DNA from: Acidobacteriota bacterium
GTDB lineage: Bacteria; Acidobacteriota; Blastocatellia; Pyrinomonadales; Pyrinomonadaceae
Assembly: GCA_019242475.1 (NCBI GenBank)
Contig: JAFAVK010000008.1
Span: forward strand, 1-32,055
DNA length: 32,055 bases
Reading direction: 5' to 3'
Shown: positions 24,949 to 32,055 of the stretch, one piece after another
How positions within the stretch are numbered: position 1 is the first letter of the stretch
Layout: every line of letters starts with the position of its first letter
Program-made: the position numbers and the translations under genes
The notes under the pieces: model-generated
What the model was told of the DNA's origin: nothing
What the model saw: the letters and a program-made list of their open reading frames with translations, nothing else
Databases searched by the model: none

Positions 24949-26441
24949 GAGACTTGCCCTCCCTGCGTCAACATCGTGCCTTCGTGACGGAGCAATTCTA
25001 CCAGATAGTCGATGTGGCGGCGTTCGGTGAGGAAGCTGTTGACGTTGATGCGCAGCGCGCGCCGGCCGTGCAAAACGGTCGTCGCCAGCCACGCCCCGCC
25101 CGAGCGCTCGACGCGCTGTTGCAAAGCGCGCTGCAACTCGTCCTGCGCTGCGGGAGACTGCTCGCGCGCCCACGCGGGCAGGAAGCGCGCGCAGCAGAGC
25201 GCCGTCTCGACCTCGCCCACGCGCTCGAACTCTTCCAGCTCGTCGAAACGCGCGGCGAGATATTCGACCAACTCAATCTGCTTATCAACCACCTCGGCGT
25301 AGCCGCGCACGCCGAGCGACTTGAGCGCGGCCCAGACCTTGAGCGCCATCCCGCGGCGCGTGCCCAACTGGCCGTAGCGGAAGAAGTCGTACTCGACATC
25401 CGCGCCGCCGCGCTCCTCGCTCAGGTACTCGGGCGTGATGTCGAAGGCGTCGCGCAGGACGCGCCCGCCGCCTTGCACGAGCAGCGCGCCGCACTCGAAG
25501 GGGACGAACATCCACTTGTGCGGGTCGAACGCGATAGAGTCGGCGCGCTCGATGCCGCGCAACCTCCATCTATGTTTTTCGGAGAACGCGAGCGCGCCGC
25601 CGTAGGCCGCGTCCACGTGGAACCAGAGTCCGTGCTCGCGCGCGATGTCGGCCAGCTCGTCCAGAGGGTCTACGACGCCGGTCGAGGTCGCGCCGGCCGC
25701 GCCCGCGACGCAGACCGGCGTGTGCCCTTCTTTAAGGTCGCGTTCGATTGCGTCGCGCAAAAGGTCTGTGCGGATGTGAAAGCGCGAGTCGGTCTCTATC
25801 TTTCTCAAATTCTCTCGGCCGAGGCCGAGGATGTCCACGCTCTTGACGAAGGAGTAGTGGCACTGCTCGGAGGCGTAGACGACGAGCTTTTTGTCCGAGC
25901 CCCGCGCGCGCAGTCCTTGATCGCGCGCGCCTTCCACGGCGCGGTCGCGCGCGCACTTGAGGCCGACGAGGTTCGCCTCCGACCCGCCGCTCGTCAGAGT
26001 CCCGAAAGACTCCGGGCCGTAGCCGACGAGCTGGCAGAGCCAGCGCAGCACGCGCGCCTCGACGACGCTCAACGAAGGCGAGTTGCGCCACGCCGCGCCG
26101 TTCTGGTTGAGGGCCGAGGCGACGGCGTCGGCCCAGACCGCGACCGGCAGGGGCGTCGGGTTGAAGAGGCCGAAGTAGCGCGGGCTCGGGATGTTCATCG
26201 CGTGCGGGATGAGGTCGCGCCCGATCTGCTCGAAAATCTCGCCGAAGCCCGTGCCCTCCTGTGGCAGCGGCTCGTCGAAGAGTGCTTCCAGTTCTTCGGG
26301 CGTGGCCCTGGAGCAGACGGGCGCGGCGTCGAGCGCGCGCGCGTAGTCCGCGATGAGCCGGACGGCGGCGCGGCCCAGGCGCTCGTGCTCTTCGGCGAGG
26401 GAATGCGTGTCGGGGACTCGGCTGTTGTTTGCTTCTGACAT
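24945..26441 (-). CDS. Group II PLP-dependent amino-acid decarboxylase
   Basis: The 498-residue protein matches aromatic-L-amino-acid/glutamate-type decarboxylases: SPRYFGLFNPTPLPVAVWAD, LTSGGSEANLVGLKCAR, H195 in SEQCHYSFVKS, D277 in WFHVDAAYGGA and the PLP lysine K309 in FDPHKWMFVPFE. It should form an amine and CO2 from an amino acid in the cytosol. Family members also include cysteine sulfinate, diaminobutyrate and tyrosine/tryptophan decarboxylases, so the substrate is not fixed. It is the first gene of the minus-strand run and overlaps the dikinase-like gene by 4 bp. Only 30 bp separate its start from the divergent rsmG. Confidence 0.9.
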   Translation of the reverse strand: MSEANNSRVPDTHSLAEEHERLGRAAVRLIADYARALDAAPVCSRATPEELEALFDEPLPQEGTGFGEIFEQIGRDLIPHAMNIPSPRYFGLFNPTPLPVAVWADAVASALNQNGAAWRNSPSLSVVEARVLRWLCQLVGYGPESFGTLTSGGSEANLVGLKCARDRAVEGARDQGLRARGSDKKLVVYASEQCHYSFVKSVDILGLGRENLRKIETDSRFHIRTDLLRDAIERDLKEGHTPVCVAGAAGATSTGVVDPLDELADIAREHGLWFHVDAAYGGALAFSEKHRWRLRGIERADSIAFDPHKWMFVPFECGALLVQGGGRVLRDAFDITPEYLSEERGGADVEYDFFRYGQLGTRRGMALKVWAALKSLGVRGYAEVVDKQIELVEYLAARFDELEEFERVGEVETALCCARFLPAWAREQSPAAQDELQRALQQRVERSGGAWLATTVLHGRRALRINVNSFLTERRHIDYLVELLRHEGTMLTQGGQVS

Positions 26442-26471
26442 CCGCTAAGCTTCGGACTGGATTTTGGGGAG

Positions 26472-27107
26472 ATGGCCGAACGAAAACTTACACCACGCGG
26501 CGAGTTTGACAAAGCGCTGGCGACACAGGCGTCACGCTTCGGCGTCGAGCCGAACGAAGAGGCGCGGGCGCGGCTCGGCGAATACTTCGAGCTGGTCGCG
26601 GCGTGGAACCCGCGCCTCCACCTCGTCGCGCCCTGCCCGCCCGCGGAGTTCGCCGCGCGCCACGTCCTCGAATCGCTCGCGGCGCTGCCCTTCATCCACG
26701 AGGGCGCGACCCTGCTCGACGTGGGCTCGGGCGCGGGGCTGCCGGCAATCCCCTGCCTCGTCGCACGGCCCGACTTGAAGGCGGTGCTGTTCGAAGCCTC
26801 GCAGAAGAAGTCGGTCTTCCTCCGCGAGGCACTTTCCAGGCTCGGGCTGTCGGGACGCGCGCGCGTCGTCGCCGAGAGGTTCGAGAAGATTGACGCGCCC
26901 GCCGCCGACTGCCTCACCTGCCGCGCCATCGAGCGCTTCACCGAAATCCTGCCTATCCTCATCACGTGGGCGGCGCGCGTGCCGACGCTGCTGCTCTTCG
27001 GCGGCGAGAGCCTGCGTGAGGCGCTTGAGCTTGAAGGGCTCTCTTTCGAGACGGTTCATGTGCCCGAATCGGAGAGGCGATTTCTCTTCGTCGTGCGGCG
27101 GGCATGA
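26472..27107 (+). CDS. rsmG: 16S rRNA (guanine527-N7)-methyltransferase
   Basis: RsmG (GidB) methylates G527 of 16S rRNA using SAM. The 211 residues show the family core: LVAAWNPRLHLVAPCPPAEFAARHVLESLA, the SAM-binding LLDVGSGAGLPAIPCLVARPDL (residues 81-102), SQKKSVFLREALSRLGL, and CRAIERFTEILP. The GGGGAG purine run abuts the ATG with almost no spacer, an unusual ribosome-site geometry, and no other in-frame start lies nearby. It is divergent from the decarboxylase with a 30-bp gap, so the two promoters must overlap each other or the coding regions. It ends at a hairpin terminator. Confidence 0.94.
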   Translation: MAERKLTPRGEFDKALATQASRFGVEPNEEARARLGEYFELVAAWNPRLHLVAPCPPAEFAARHVLESLAALPFIHEGATLLDVGSGAGLPAIPCLVARPDLKAVLFEASQKKSVFLREALSRLGLSGRARVVAERFEKIDAPAADCLTCRAIERFTEILPILITWAARVPTLLLFGGESLREALELEGLSFETVHVPESERRFLFVVRRA

Positions 27108-27140
27108 AAAAGAGGCGGGACTTGTAAAAGCCCCGCCTCT
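27107..27140. terminator. Terminator between rsmG and the S55-peptidase gene
   Basis: Arms 27111-27119 and 27132-27140 (AGAGGCGGG type, 9 bp) continue across one A-C mismatch into CTT/AAG around a GTAA loop. AAAA at 27107-27110 becomes UUUU on the minus strand, so it is best for the minus-strand gene ending at 27162. It can also fold at the end of rsmG. Confidence 0.8.
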
Positions 27141-27161
27141 TCGCTCAACTTCAAAAACTCT

Positions 27162-29045
27162 CTACTTAATCACGCTGATGCCGATGAGCTGCTGGCCGTT
27201 GACGACGTACTCGGCGGCGGGCAGCTCCTGCTCGCCGAGGGGCGAGAGCACGGTGGGCGTGTAGCCGCCCGAGGCGCGGTCGCTGTTGAGCGTCGCGACG
27301 AAGGAGGGCGGGAGGTTCGGCATCTCGTCCGTGCCGATGACCGCGCCCGTCGTGATGCGGAAGAGCTTGACGTAGAGGCGGTCGTTCTTCTTCATCTTGT
27401 TGATGGCGCCGACGAGCTGGCCCAAGTCCTGCGGGACGAAGCTCTGCGAGGCCGAAGCCTGTTGCAGCGTGCCGCCGTCGCCGACGAAGAGGACGAGCTG
27501 CCCGGGCGGCACGTCCGCCGGAATCTGGACGGGGATGCGCTGGACGAACTGCTTGCCCGACTCGGTGCGGACGTATGCCTGCACCTCGACGGTCTCGCCG
27601 CTGCGCACCTCGCTGCGGTCGAGCGCGATGCGGTCGAGCGTCGCCAGCTTGCGCACGTCCGTGGCGGCGATGTCGAGCGTGATCGGCCCGAGTTCGACGC
27701 CCTCGAAGCCGCTCGACAGGAGCGCCTGCACAGGCGCGGCGACCGAGCCGGCGGCCGAGATGCCCGCGCCCTGCATCGAGAAGCGGCGCTCGAGCACGAT
27801 GGGCTCCTGCCCCTTCACTTCGATCTTGCCGCGGACGCTGACGGTCGAGTCGCCCAAGCTCCGCTCGCTCGAAGTGAGCGTGCTGTAGATCGTCATGTTC
27901 AGCAGGAGCGGCGTCAGGAACTCGTCGTTGGCGACCTCGTAGCGGAAGGTCTCGACGTGGTCGCGGCTCGTGTGGAGGTTGATCGTGACGGGTACCATCT
28001 TCGGCGCCTGGCCGAGCCGGCCGTAGATGCCGGTCGAGCGATCCTGCGAGATGGAGCCGACCATCTGCCCGGCCGACGCGAGCTTGAAGGAGTTCATCGT
28101 GTTCGGGATGACCGTCACGACCGAAGACTCCGACATCGGCATGTCGGACGAGCCGAGGCTGAGGAACGGGTGGCCGAAGGCGTAGACGCGGTCGCCGTCG
28201 CGGTGCGTGACCGTGCCCGAGGCCGCGACCGAGTAGTCGCCCCGCACCAGCTCGACGCTGATCGAAGTGCCCGGCGCCAGCGTCTGCTCCGTCACCTTGC
28301 CGAGCGGCGTGATGGCCGCCGCCCCGCCGATGCCCGCGACCGCCATCAACCCCTGCGACTGGAGCTGCGGCGAGAACTGCGCCACCGCCTGCGGCGTGAA
28401 GCCGTTGAAGACGAGCGGCGTCGCAATCGGCGCGAACTGCTGCCCCAAAAGCGCCGCCAGCGGCGAGCCCGACGCGACCGGCGCGACGAAGTTGACGCCC
28501 GCGGCCGGCTGCCCCTGCTGCTGCTGGAGCGGCGACTTCCAGTCAACGCCCGAGAGCTGCGAGTAGGAGACGGCGCGCGGCTCGCGGAGGAAGCCCATCT
28601 GGTCGCGCCCCTCGCTCGACTGCCGCCCCTGCTCGAACATCTCGATCATCTGTTTGATGGGCGTGATGCCGGCGATGGGCTCCTTCTCGAAGGGGAAGGC
28701 GTAGGCGATGGCGTCGACGAGCTTGCCGTCGATGTAGACGGGCGAGCCGGACATGCCGGCGAAGACGCTCGTGCGCTCGACCTGCGCGCCGGTGAGTTTC
28801 GCGATGATGACCGACTTGCGCGGCGCGGGGAAGCCGGCCAGCACGCCGAGGACTTCGACGCCGAACTCCTCCGGCTCCGTCCCCGCGAAGACCGTCCGCG
28901 CGACGCCCTTCTGCCCCGTGCGAACTTCTTCGAGCGGGTAGTATTCCGTGGCCTTGGGGCTCGCGGCGGGCTTGGCGCCCTGCGCCAGCCCCGTCAACTG
29001 TAGGGCGAGGAGGAGGGCGAACAGGAGGACGGCGTTTCTTCTCAT
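27162..29045 (-). CDS. Exported SpoIVB-type (S55) serine peptidase-domain protein
   Basis: The 627-residue protein has a signal peptide (RRNAVLLFALLLALQLTGLAQG) and then an S55 SpoIVB-peptidase domain. The nucleophile motif is VFAGMSGSPVYIDGKLVDAI (Ser99), followed by AGITPIKQMIEMF. HRDGDRVYAFGHPFLSLGS around residues 300-320 is also characteristic. The C-terminal ~300 residues are beta-rich without a recognised domain. In Bacillus the S55 enzyme triggers sporulation; similar exported proteins occur in non-sporulating Acidobacteriota with unknown roles. The ATG at 29045 has GAGG 7 nt upstream and starts the signal peptide; the longer frame does not. It appears monocistronic with its own promoter. 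Confidence 0.88.
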   Translation of the reverse strand: MRRNAVLLFALLLALQLTGLAQGAKPAASPKATEYYPLEEVRTGQKGVARTVFAGTEPEEFGVEVLGVLAGFPAPRKSVIIAKLTGAQVERTSVFAGMSGSPVYIDGKLVDAIAYAFPFEKEPIAGITPIKQMIEMFEQGRQSSEGRDQMGFLREPRAVSYSQLSGVDWKSPLQQQQGQPAAGVNFVAPVASGSPLAALLGQQFAPIATPLVFNGFTPQAVAQFSPQLQSQGLMAVAGIGGAAAITPLGKVTEQTLAPGTSISVELVRGDYSVAASGTVTHRDGDRVYAFGHPFLSLGSSDMPMSESSVVTVIPNTMNSFKLASAGQMVGSISQDRSTGIYGRLGQAPKMVPVTINLHTSRDHVETFRYEVANDEFLTPLLLNMTIYSTLTSSERSLGDSTVSVRGKIEVKGQEPIVLERRFSMQGAGISAAGSVAAPVQALLSSGFEGVELGPITLDIAATDVRKLATLDRIALDRSEVRSGETVEVQAYVRTESGKQFVQRIPVQIPADVPPGQLVLFVGDGGTLQQASASQSFVPQDLGQLVGAINKMKKNDRLYVKLFRITTGAVIGTDEMPNLPPSFVATLNSDRASGGYTPTVLSPLGEQELPAAEYVVNGQQLIGISVIK

Positions 29046-29157
29046 CGAATTACCTCGGAGGGACGGCGCAAAGGTTAAAACAAGCGGCGGTTCGGGGTTC
29101 GTCTGCGGCCCGAACACCTTTCGAAAGGGGAACGAGAAAGGAGCCCCGCGCTTGCCG

Positions 29158-29187
29158 ACTATAACTTCGCCTTTCGCAAAGGGTCAA
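29158..29187 (-). promoter_or_regulatory. Candidate promoter of the S55-peptidase gene
   Basis: On the minus strand TTGACC (29182-29187, 5/6) is followed after 18 nt by TATAGT (29158-29163, 5/6). This would start transcription near 29151, giving a leader of about 105 nt before the ATG at 29045. A near-perfect palindrome abuts the -35. Confidence 0.55.
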
Positions 29188-29188
29188 G

Positions 29189-29215
29189 CCACATCTTGTC
29201 CCAACAAGGATGTGG
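29189..29215. promoter_or_regulatory. Palindrome next to the -35, possible operator
   Basis: CCACATC/GATGTGG continues into TTGT/ACAA with one bulged G around a 4-nt CCCA centre. It starts 1 nt upstream of the -35 of the promoter above, a position where activators or repressors often bind. The binding protein is unknown. Confidence 0.4.
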
Positions 29216-29271
29216 CCGGACGACCGCGGGTTGCTTTGGTTAAAGCATTAAAGGGACTACTTTTCCCGCGA

Positions 29272-29394
<123 letters not shown>

Positions 29395-29396
29395 TT

Positions 29397-30002
29397 ATGT
29401 TAGACACCGAAGGCTTCATTTTGGCCGGCGGACTTTCGAGCCGGATGGGCGAGGACAAGTCCCTCCTGCGGCTCGGGCGCCGGACGTTCGTCGAGATCGC
29501 GGCCGCGGCGCTCGCGACCGTTTCCCGGAGGGTTCGGGTCGTCGGCTCGCGCCCGGGTGTCGAGTCGCACGGGCTGTCCGTCGTGCGGGACGTACACGAA
29601 GGGCTCGGCGCGTTGGGCGGACTGCACGCGGCGCTCGCGGCCTGCGAGGCGCCGTGGGCGGCGGTCGTCCCCTGCGACCTGCCCTTCGTCACGGCGGAAC
29701 TGTTCGAGCGCCTCGCCTCTCTACGCGGCGCGGGCGTGGAGGCGGTCGCGCCGGTGCAGGAGGACGGGCGGCCCCAGCCGCTCTGCGCGTTCTACGACGC
29801 CGCGCGCTGCCTCGAAGCGGCCGAGCGTCTCATCCGCGCGGGCGAGCTGCGCCCCCGCGCACTCCTCCAGGCGGTGCGGACGCGCTGGGTGCCGTTCGAA
29901 GAACTCTCCGGCCTCGAAGGCTCCGGCCTCTTCTTCGACAACGTCAACACGCCGGCCGACTACGAGAGGGCCGTAAACCGTGACAAGGCGCGTGAGCCGT
30001 AA
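29397..30002 (+). CDS. mobA: Molybdenum cofactor guanylyltransferase
   Basis: MobA joins GMP from GTP to molybdopterin to make the guanine dinucleotide cofactor. The 201-residue protein has the nucleotide-binding GFILAGGLSSRMGEDKSLL, DVHEGLGALGGLHAAL, VVPCDLPFV, and the C-terminal FFDNVNTPADYERA. The length is normal. No Shine-Dalgarno is visible, because the upstream sequence up to 3 nt before the ATG is a GTAGGCA repeat arm. At the 3' end, the residues VNRDK and the TAA stop come from CCGTAAA repeat sequence. It is therefore boxed in by repeats on both sides, yet the domain is intact. Confidence 0.93.
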   Translation: MLDTEGFILAGGLSSRMGEDKSLLRLGRRTFVEIAAAALATVSRRVRVVGSRPGVESHGLSVVRDVHEGLGALGGLHAALAACEAPWAAVVPCDLPFVTAELFERLASLRGAGVEAVAPVQEDGRPQPLCAFYDAARCLEAAERLIRAGELRPRALLQAVRTRWVPFEELSGLEGSGLFFDNVNTPADYERAVNRDKAREP

Positions 30003-30060
30003 ACCGTGACAAGAAGAAGAACCTGTTTTTTCTTGTCACGGTTTACGGTTTACGGTTCAC
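29970..30060. repeat. Heptamer CCGTAAA inverted repeat (copy 2), overlapping mobA
   Basis: Two direct copies of an 18-nt unit (GCCGTAAACCGTGACAAG at 29970-29987 and 29996-30013) lie in the mobA 3' end. They are followed by an inverted arm at 30032-30060 with CGGTTTA units. The second copy contains the mobA TAA stop. It is the same family as 10102-10185, including the TTGTCACGG junction. Confidence 0.88.
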
Positions 30061-30081
30061 GTCCTTTACAATGCTGGTGCC

Positions 30082-31038
30082 ATGTCGCCTCGACGCCGAA
30101 CCGGACGGAAAGCCTTAACGGCGCTGCTCCCCATCCTTCTGTTGCTCGTGCTCGCAGTGGTCTGCGTGACGGCGTGGCTGGTCTATTCGGCGACGCGGCC
30201 GCCGCAACGCGCCTACCTCGTCACGCCCGAGAAGTTCCTGCGCCTGAGCGACCGCGGGCTGCGCGCCACGGAAGAGACCTGGCAGAACCACGACGGCACG
30301 CGCGCGCGCGGCTGGCTCGTCCGCGGCGCGGAGGGGGCGCCCGCCGTCCTCCTCCTCCACGGCTACGGCGCAGACCGCTCCTGGCTCCTCAACCTCGGCG
30401 TGAAGCTCAACGAGACGACGAACATGACGGTGCTTTTGCCCGACCTCCGCGGCCACGGGCCGCAGCCGCCGGTCGCCGCCTCCTCCTTCGGCTGGCTAGA
30501 GTCGGAGGACGCGCTCGCCGCGCTCGAATACCTGCGGGGCTTGAAGTCGCCGCAGGGGCACGCGCTGGCCGGCCCCAACGTCGGCGTCTACGGCTTCGAG
30601 GCGGGGGCCTACGCGGCGCTCTCGGCGGCGAAGCGCGACGCGGCCGTGCGCGCGGTCGTGCTCGACAGCGTGCCCGACAGCCCGGACGACGTGCTGGCCG
30701 GGGCCGTCCGCGACCGCGCCGGTTTCGACAACCGCCTGCTGCAAGCGCTCGCGCGCCTCGGCGCGCGCGTCTACTTCGCCGGGCGCTACAAGGCGGACGC
30801 CGCCTGCACGCTGGCCGAGGGCCTGGGCGGCCGGCAGGTGCTCCTCCTCTCGGGCGAGGGCGCGGGGCACTTGAAGCAGACGACCGAGACGCTCGCCAAC
30901 TGCTTCCCCACCCGCGCCAACGTCGAGACGCACACAGACCTCCCGCTCACCGGCCTCGCCCTCTCCTCCGCCTCCCCCGAAGAGGATGAAGCCTACGACC
31001 GCCGCCTGATCGATTTCTTCGACCGGACATTGAGATAA
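30082..31038 (+). CDS. Membrane-anchored alpha/beta-hydrolase-fold protein lacking the nucleophile Ser
   Basis: The 318 residues start with a basic stretch and one transmembrane helix (ALTALLPILLLLVLAVVCVTAW), so the domain is probably periplasmic. An alpha/beta-hydrolase fold follows: oxyanion HGYGADRSWLL (~93-103), VLLPDLRGHG, then the elbow. The elbow reads GFEAG (171-175) with Glu173 where Ser is expected. The late acid/His region (LSGEGAGHL) is only loosely conserved. It is therefore a pseudo-hydrolase or an enzyme with a changed mechanism. A possible -10 (TACAAT, 30067-30072) lies just 9 nt before the ATG. Its stop is 1 nt before a 35-bp inverted repeat. Confidence 0.82.
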   Translation: MSPRRRTGRKALTALLPILLLLVLAVVCVTAWLVYSATRPPQRAYLVTPEKFLRLSDRGLRATEETWQNHDGTRARGWLVRGAEGAPAVLLLHGYGADRSWLLNLGVKLNETTNMTVLLPDLRGHGPQPPVAASSFGWLESEDALAALEYLRGLKSPQGHALAGPNVGVYGFEAGAYAALSAAKRDAAVRAVVLDSVPDSPDDVLAGAVRDRAGFDNRLLQALARLGARVYFAGRYKADAACTLAEGLGGRQVLLLSGEGAGHLKQTTETLANCFPTRANVETHTDLPLTGLALSSASPEEDEAYDRRLIDFFDRTLR

Positions 31039-31039
31039 G

Positions 31040-31130
31040 GGTCAGAACCGCCCGCGGTAGCGGGTGGGCCTTTGCAATCCGGCTGTGCTGGTTAACAAAG
31101 GCCCACCCGCTACCGCGGGCGGTTCTGACC
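31040..31130. repeat. 35-bp perfect inverted repeat, REP-like, between convergent genes
   Basis: The arm 31040-31074 (GGTCAGAACCGCCCGCGGTA onward) is an exact reverse complement of 31096-31130 with a 21-nt loop. Each arm contains its own small palindrome (CCCGC-GGTA-GCGGG), the layout of paired REP/BIME elements. It starts 1 nt after the hydrolase-like stop and ends 1 nt before the stop of the convergent glycosyltransferase, so it can terminate both, although no U-tract is visible on the plus side. Confidence 0.92.
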
Positions 31131-31131
31131 G

Positions 31132-32055
31132 CTATTTTGTCTTCACGTACACGAGCGCGTGGCGGCCGTTGAAGGCGATGCGTTTGGACTCAAGGGACGG
31201 GTCTTCGAAGAGCTGGTGCTCCTCGTTGCGGTCGACGATGACGAGGGCGGCGCCGCCTCTGCTCCGTGCAAATTCGGCGACCTGGCCGGTGCCTTCCAGT
31301 TTGAGCGGCTCGCCGTCGGCGGCGTAGGCGAGGCGGCCGGCGGCGTAGAACTCGGAGGTGCGCTCGACCGTGTGCAGGTTGACGACGGGCAGTTCCCCGA
31401 AGCCCTGCGCCGCGGCCTCGGCCAGCGCCCGGCCGAGCGTCTCCTTCTGCGTCAAGCGCCCGAGCACGCCGCCGGCGACGACCAGCACGACCGTCAGCAG
31501 CGTCGCGCCGACCACGGAGACTGCGCACAGTTCCCTCCGCCTCGGCGCGAAGAGCGTGACGAAGGCCGTGAGCCCCGCGGGCAACAAAAGCGCCGCCACG
31601 TAGACGGGCGAGAGCCCGCGCAGGGCTTCGCCGAACTCGCCGACGTGGAAGACGAGGAGCGCGACGCCCGCGCCGAAGGCCAGGAGCGCGAGCAAGCCGG
31701 TCAGCCTCATCGTCAAAGACCCGCCGACGCCTCGCAGGTAACGGTGCAGCCCGTCGCCCGCCAGCAGCGCCGCCCCCGGCAGCGCCGGCAGCACGTAGCC
31801 CGGCAGCTTCGACCCCGACGCCGAGAAGAAGAGCACCGGCACCAGGAGCCACGCGAGCGCCAGCACACGCAGCTTGCTCGCCGCGTCCTCCGCGCGCGCG
31901 TTCACCCCCGCGGCCCCCCCTATCCCGACGAAGAGAAATGCCGTCCACGGCAACGCCAGCACCAGCGTCACGGGCAGGTAGAACCAGAAGGGCTGTTCGT
32001 GGTGGTACTTGTTCGAGAAGTAGCGCGCGAAGTGGTGCTGCACGAAGAACTCGTC
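31132..32055 (-). CDS. ArnT/PMT-like membrane glycosyltransferase, C-terminal part (5' end beyond window)
   Basis: The frame is open through the window edge, so only the C-terminal ~307 residues are seen. They begin with DEFFVQHHFARYFSNKYHHEQPFWFYLPV, the typical loop and helix of ArnT-like lipid-linked sugar transferases. SASGSKLPGYVLPALPGAALL follows, then a series of hydrophobic helices, and a soluble C-terminal domain of ~100 residues (LPVVNLHTVERTSEFYAAG, LVIVDRNEEHQLFE). It would work in the inner membrane, moving a sugar from a polyprenyl-phosphate donor to lipid A or another acceptor. The exact donor and acceptor are unknown. A GTG at 32043 is an internal codon, not the start. Confidence 0.88.
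   Translation of the reverse strand, partial: DEFFVQHHFARYFSNKYHHEQPFWFYLPVTLVLALPWTAFLFVGIGGAAGVNARAEDAASKLRVLALAWLLVPVLFFSASGSKLPGYVLPALPGAALLAGDGLHRYLRGVGGSLTMRLTGLLALLAFGAGVALLVFHVGEFGEALRGLSPVYVAALLLPAGLTAFVTLFAPRRRELCAVSVVGATLLTVVLVVAGGVLGRLTQKETLGRALAEAAAQGFGELPVVNLHTVERTSEFYAAGRLAYAADGEPLKLEGTGQVAEFARSRGGAALVIVDRNEEHQLFEDPSLESKRIAFNGRHALVYVKTK

Noticed and set aside
22789..24987. Long plus-strand open frame (732 codons) opposite the dikinase-like gene, and similar ones opposite trpE, the decarboxylase and the S55 gene
   Set aside because: They are antisense shadows caused by GC-rich third positions; their products are Arg/Ala/Val/Asp-rich without motifs, and the minus-strand frames carry full protein families.

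Overview
The window is GC-rich bacterial chromosome, densely coded. The gene content suggests an Acidobacteriota, perhaps a Blastocatellia-like lineage. Pointers are a fused transaldolase/phosphoglucose isomerase beside gnd, a SpoIVB-type S55 peptidase in a non-sporulating context, Gram-negative signal peptides and lipoproteins, an ArnT-like glycosyltransferase, and many short intergenic repeats. The lineage is inferred from gene content only; there is no rRNA marker.

Left part (1-8.1 kb): gnd (cut by the window edge) and tal-pgi form a pentose-phosphate/glycolysis pair on the minus strand. They are followed by an exported LolA/RseB-like protein, a divergent ATP-grasp protein with a histone-H1-like basic tail, and a convergent secreted alpha/beta hydrolase.

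8.2-8.7 kb: tRNA-Phe(GAA) on the minus strand has its own promoter. Back to back with it on the plus strand is a promoter with consensus -35 and -10 hexamers. It drives no gene; the predicted transcript is about 150 nt, has two adjacent hairpins and ends in a strong intrinsic terminator. This looks like an unassigned small RNA.

8.7-26.4 kb: an unbroken minus-strand run. In transcription order it is PLP decarboxylase, secreted PHis/PPDK-type protein, TPR lipoprotein, hisA, 2,4-dienoyl-CoA-reductase-like SDR, zinc ribbon, trpE, ankyrin protein, trpG, trpD, trpC, trpF, GGDEF protein, trpB, trpA, recA and mtaD-like amidohydrolase. All seven trp genes are present, but the set is interrupted by two regulatory or envelope-type genes and by repeat elements.

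26.4-32.1 kb: rsmG (plus), S55 peptidase (minus), mobA and a membrane-anchored alpha/beta-fold protein that lacks its nucleophile serine (plus), and the C-terminal part of an ArnT-like glycosyltransferase (minus).

The most striking theme is a set of short inverted repeats, most built from 7-bp tandem units of different sequence (TGATGAR, GTAGGCA, CCGTAAA, TYCTGAC, TSAAATT, GGCAAAA). They sit at, or within a few bases of, the stop codons of about 11 of the 26 genes whose ends lie in the window. In some cases they have become coding sequence (mobA C-terminus, trpF C-terminus, ankyrin-protein signal peptide). They resemble the heptameric STRR repeats described in cyanobacteria and behave like REP/MITE-type dispersed elements.
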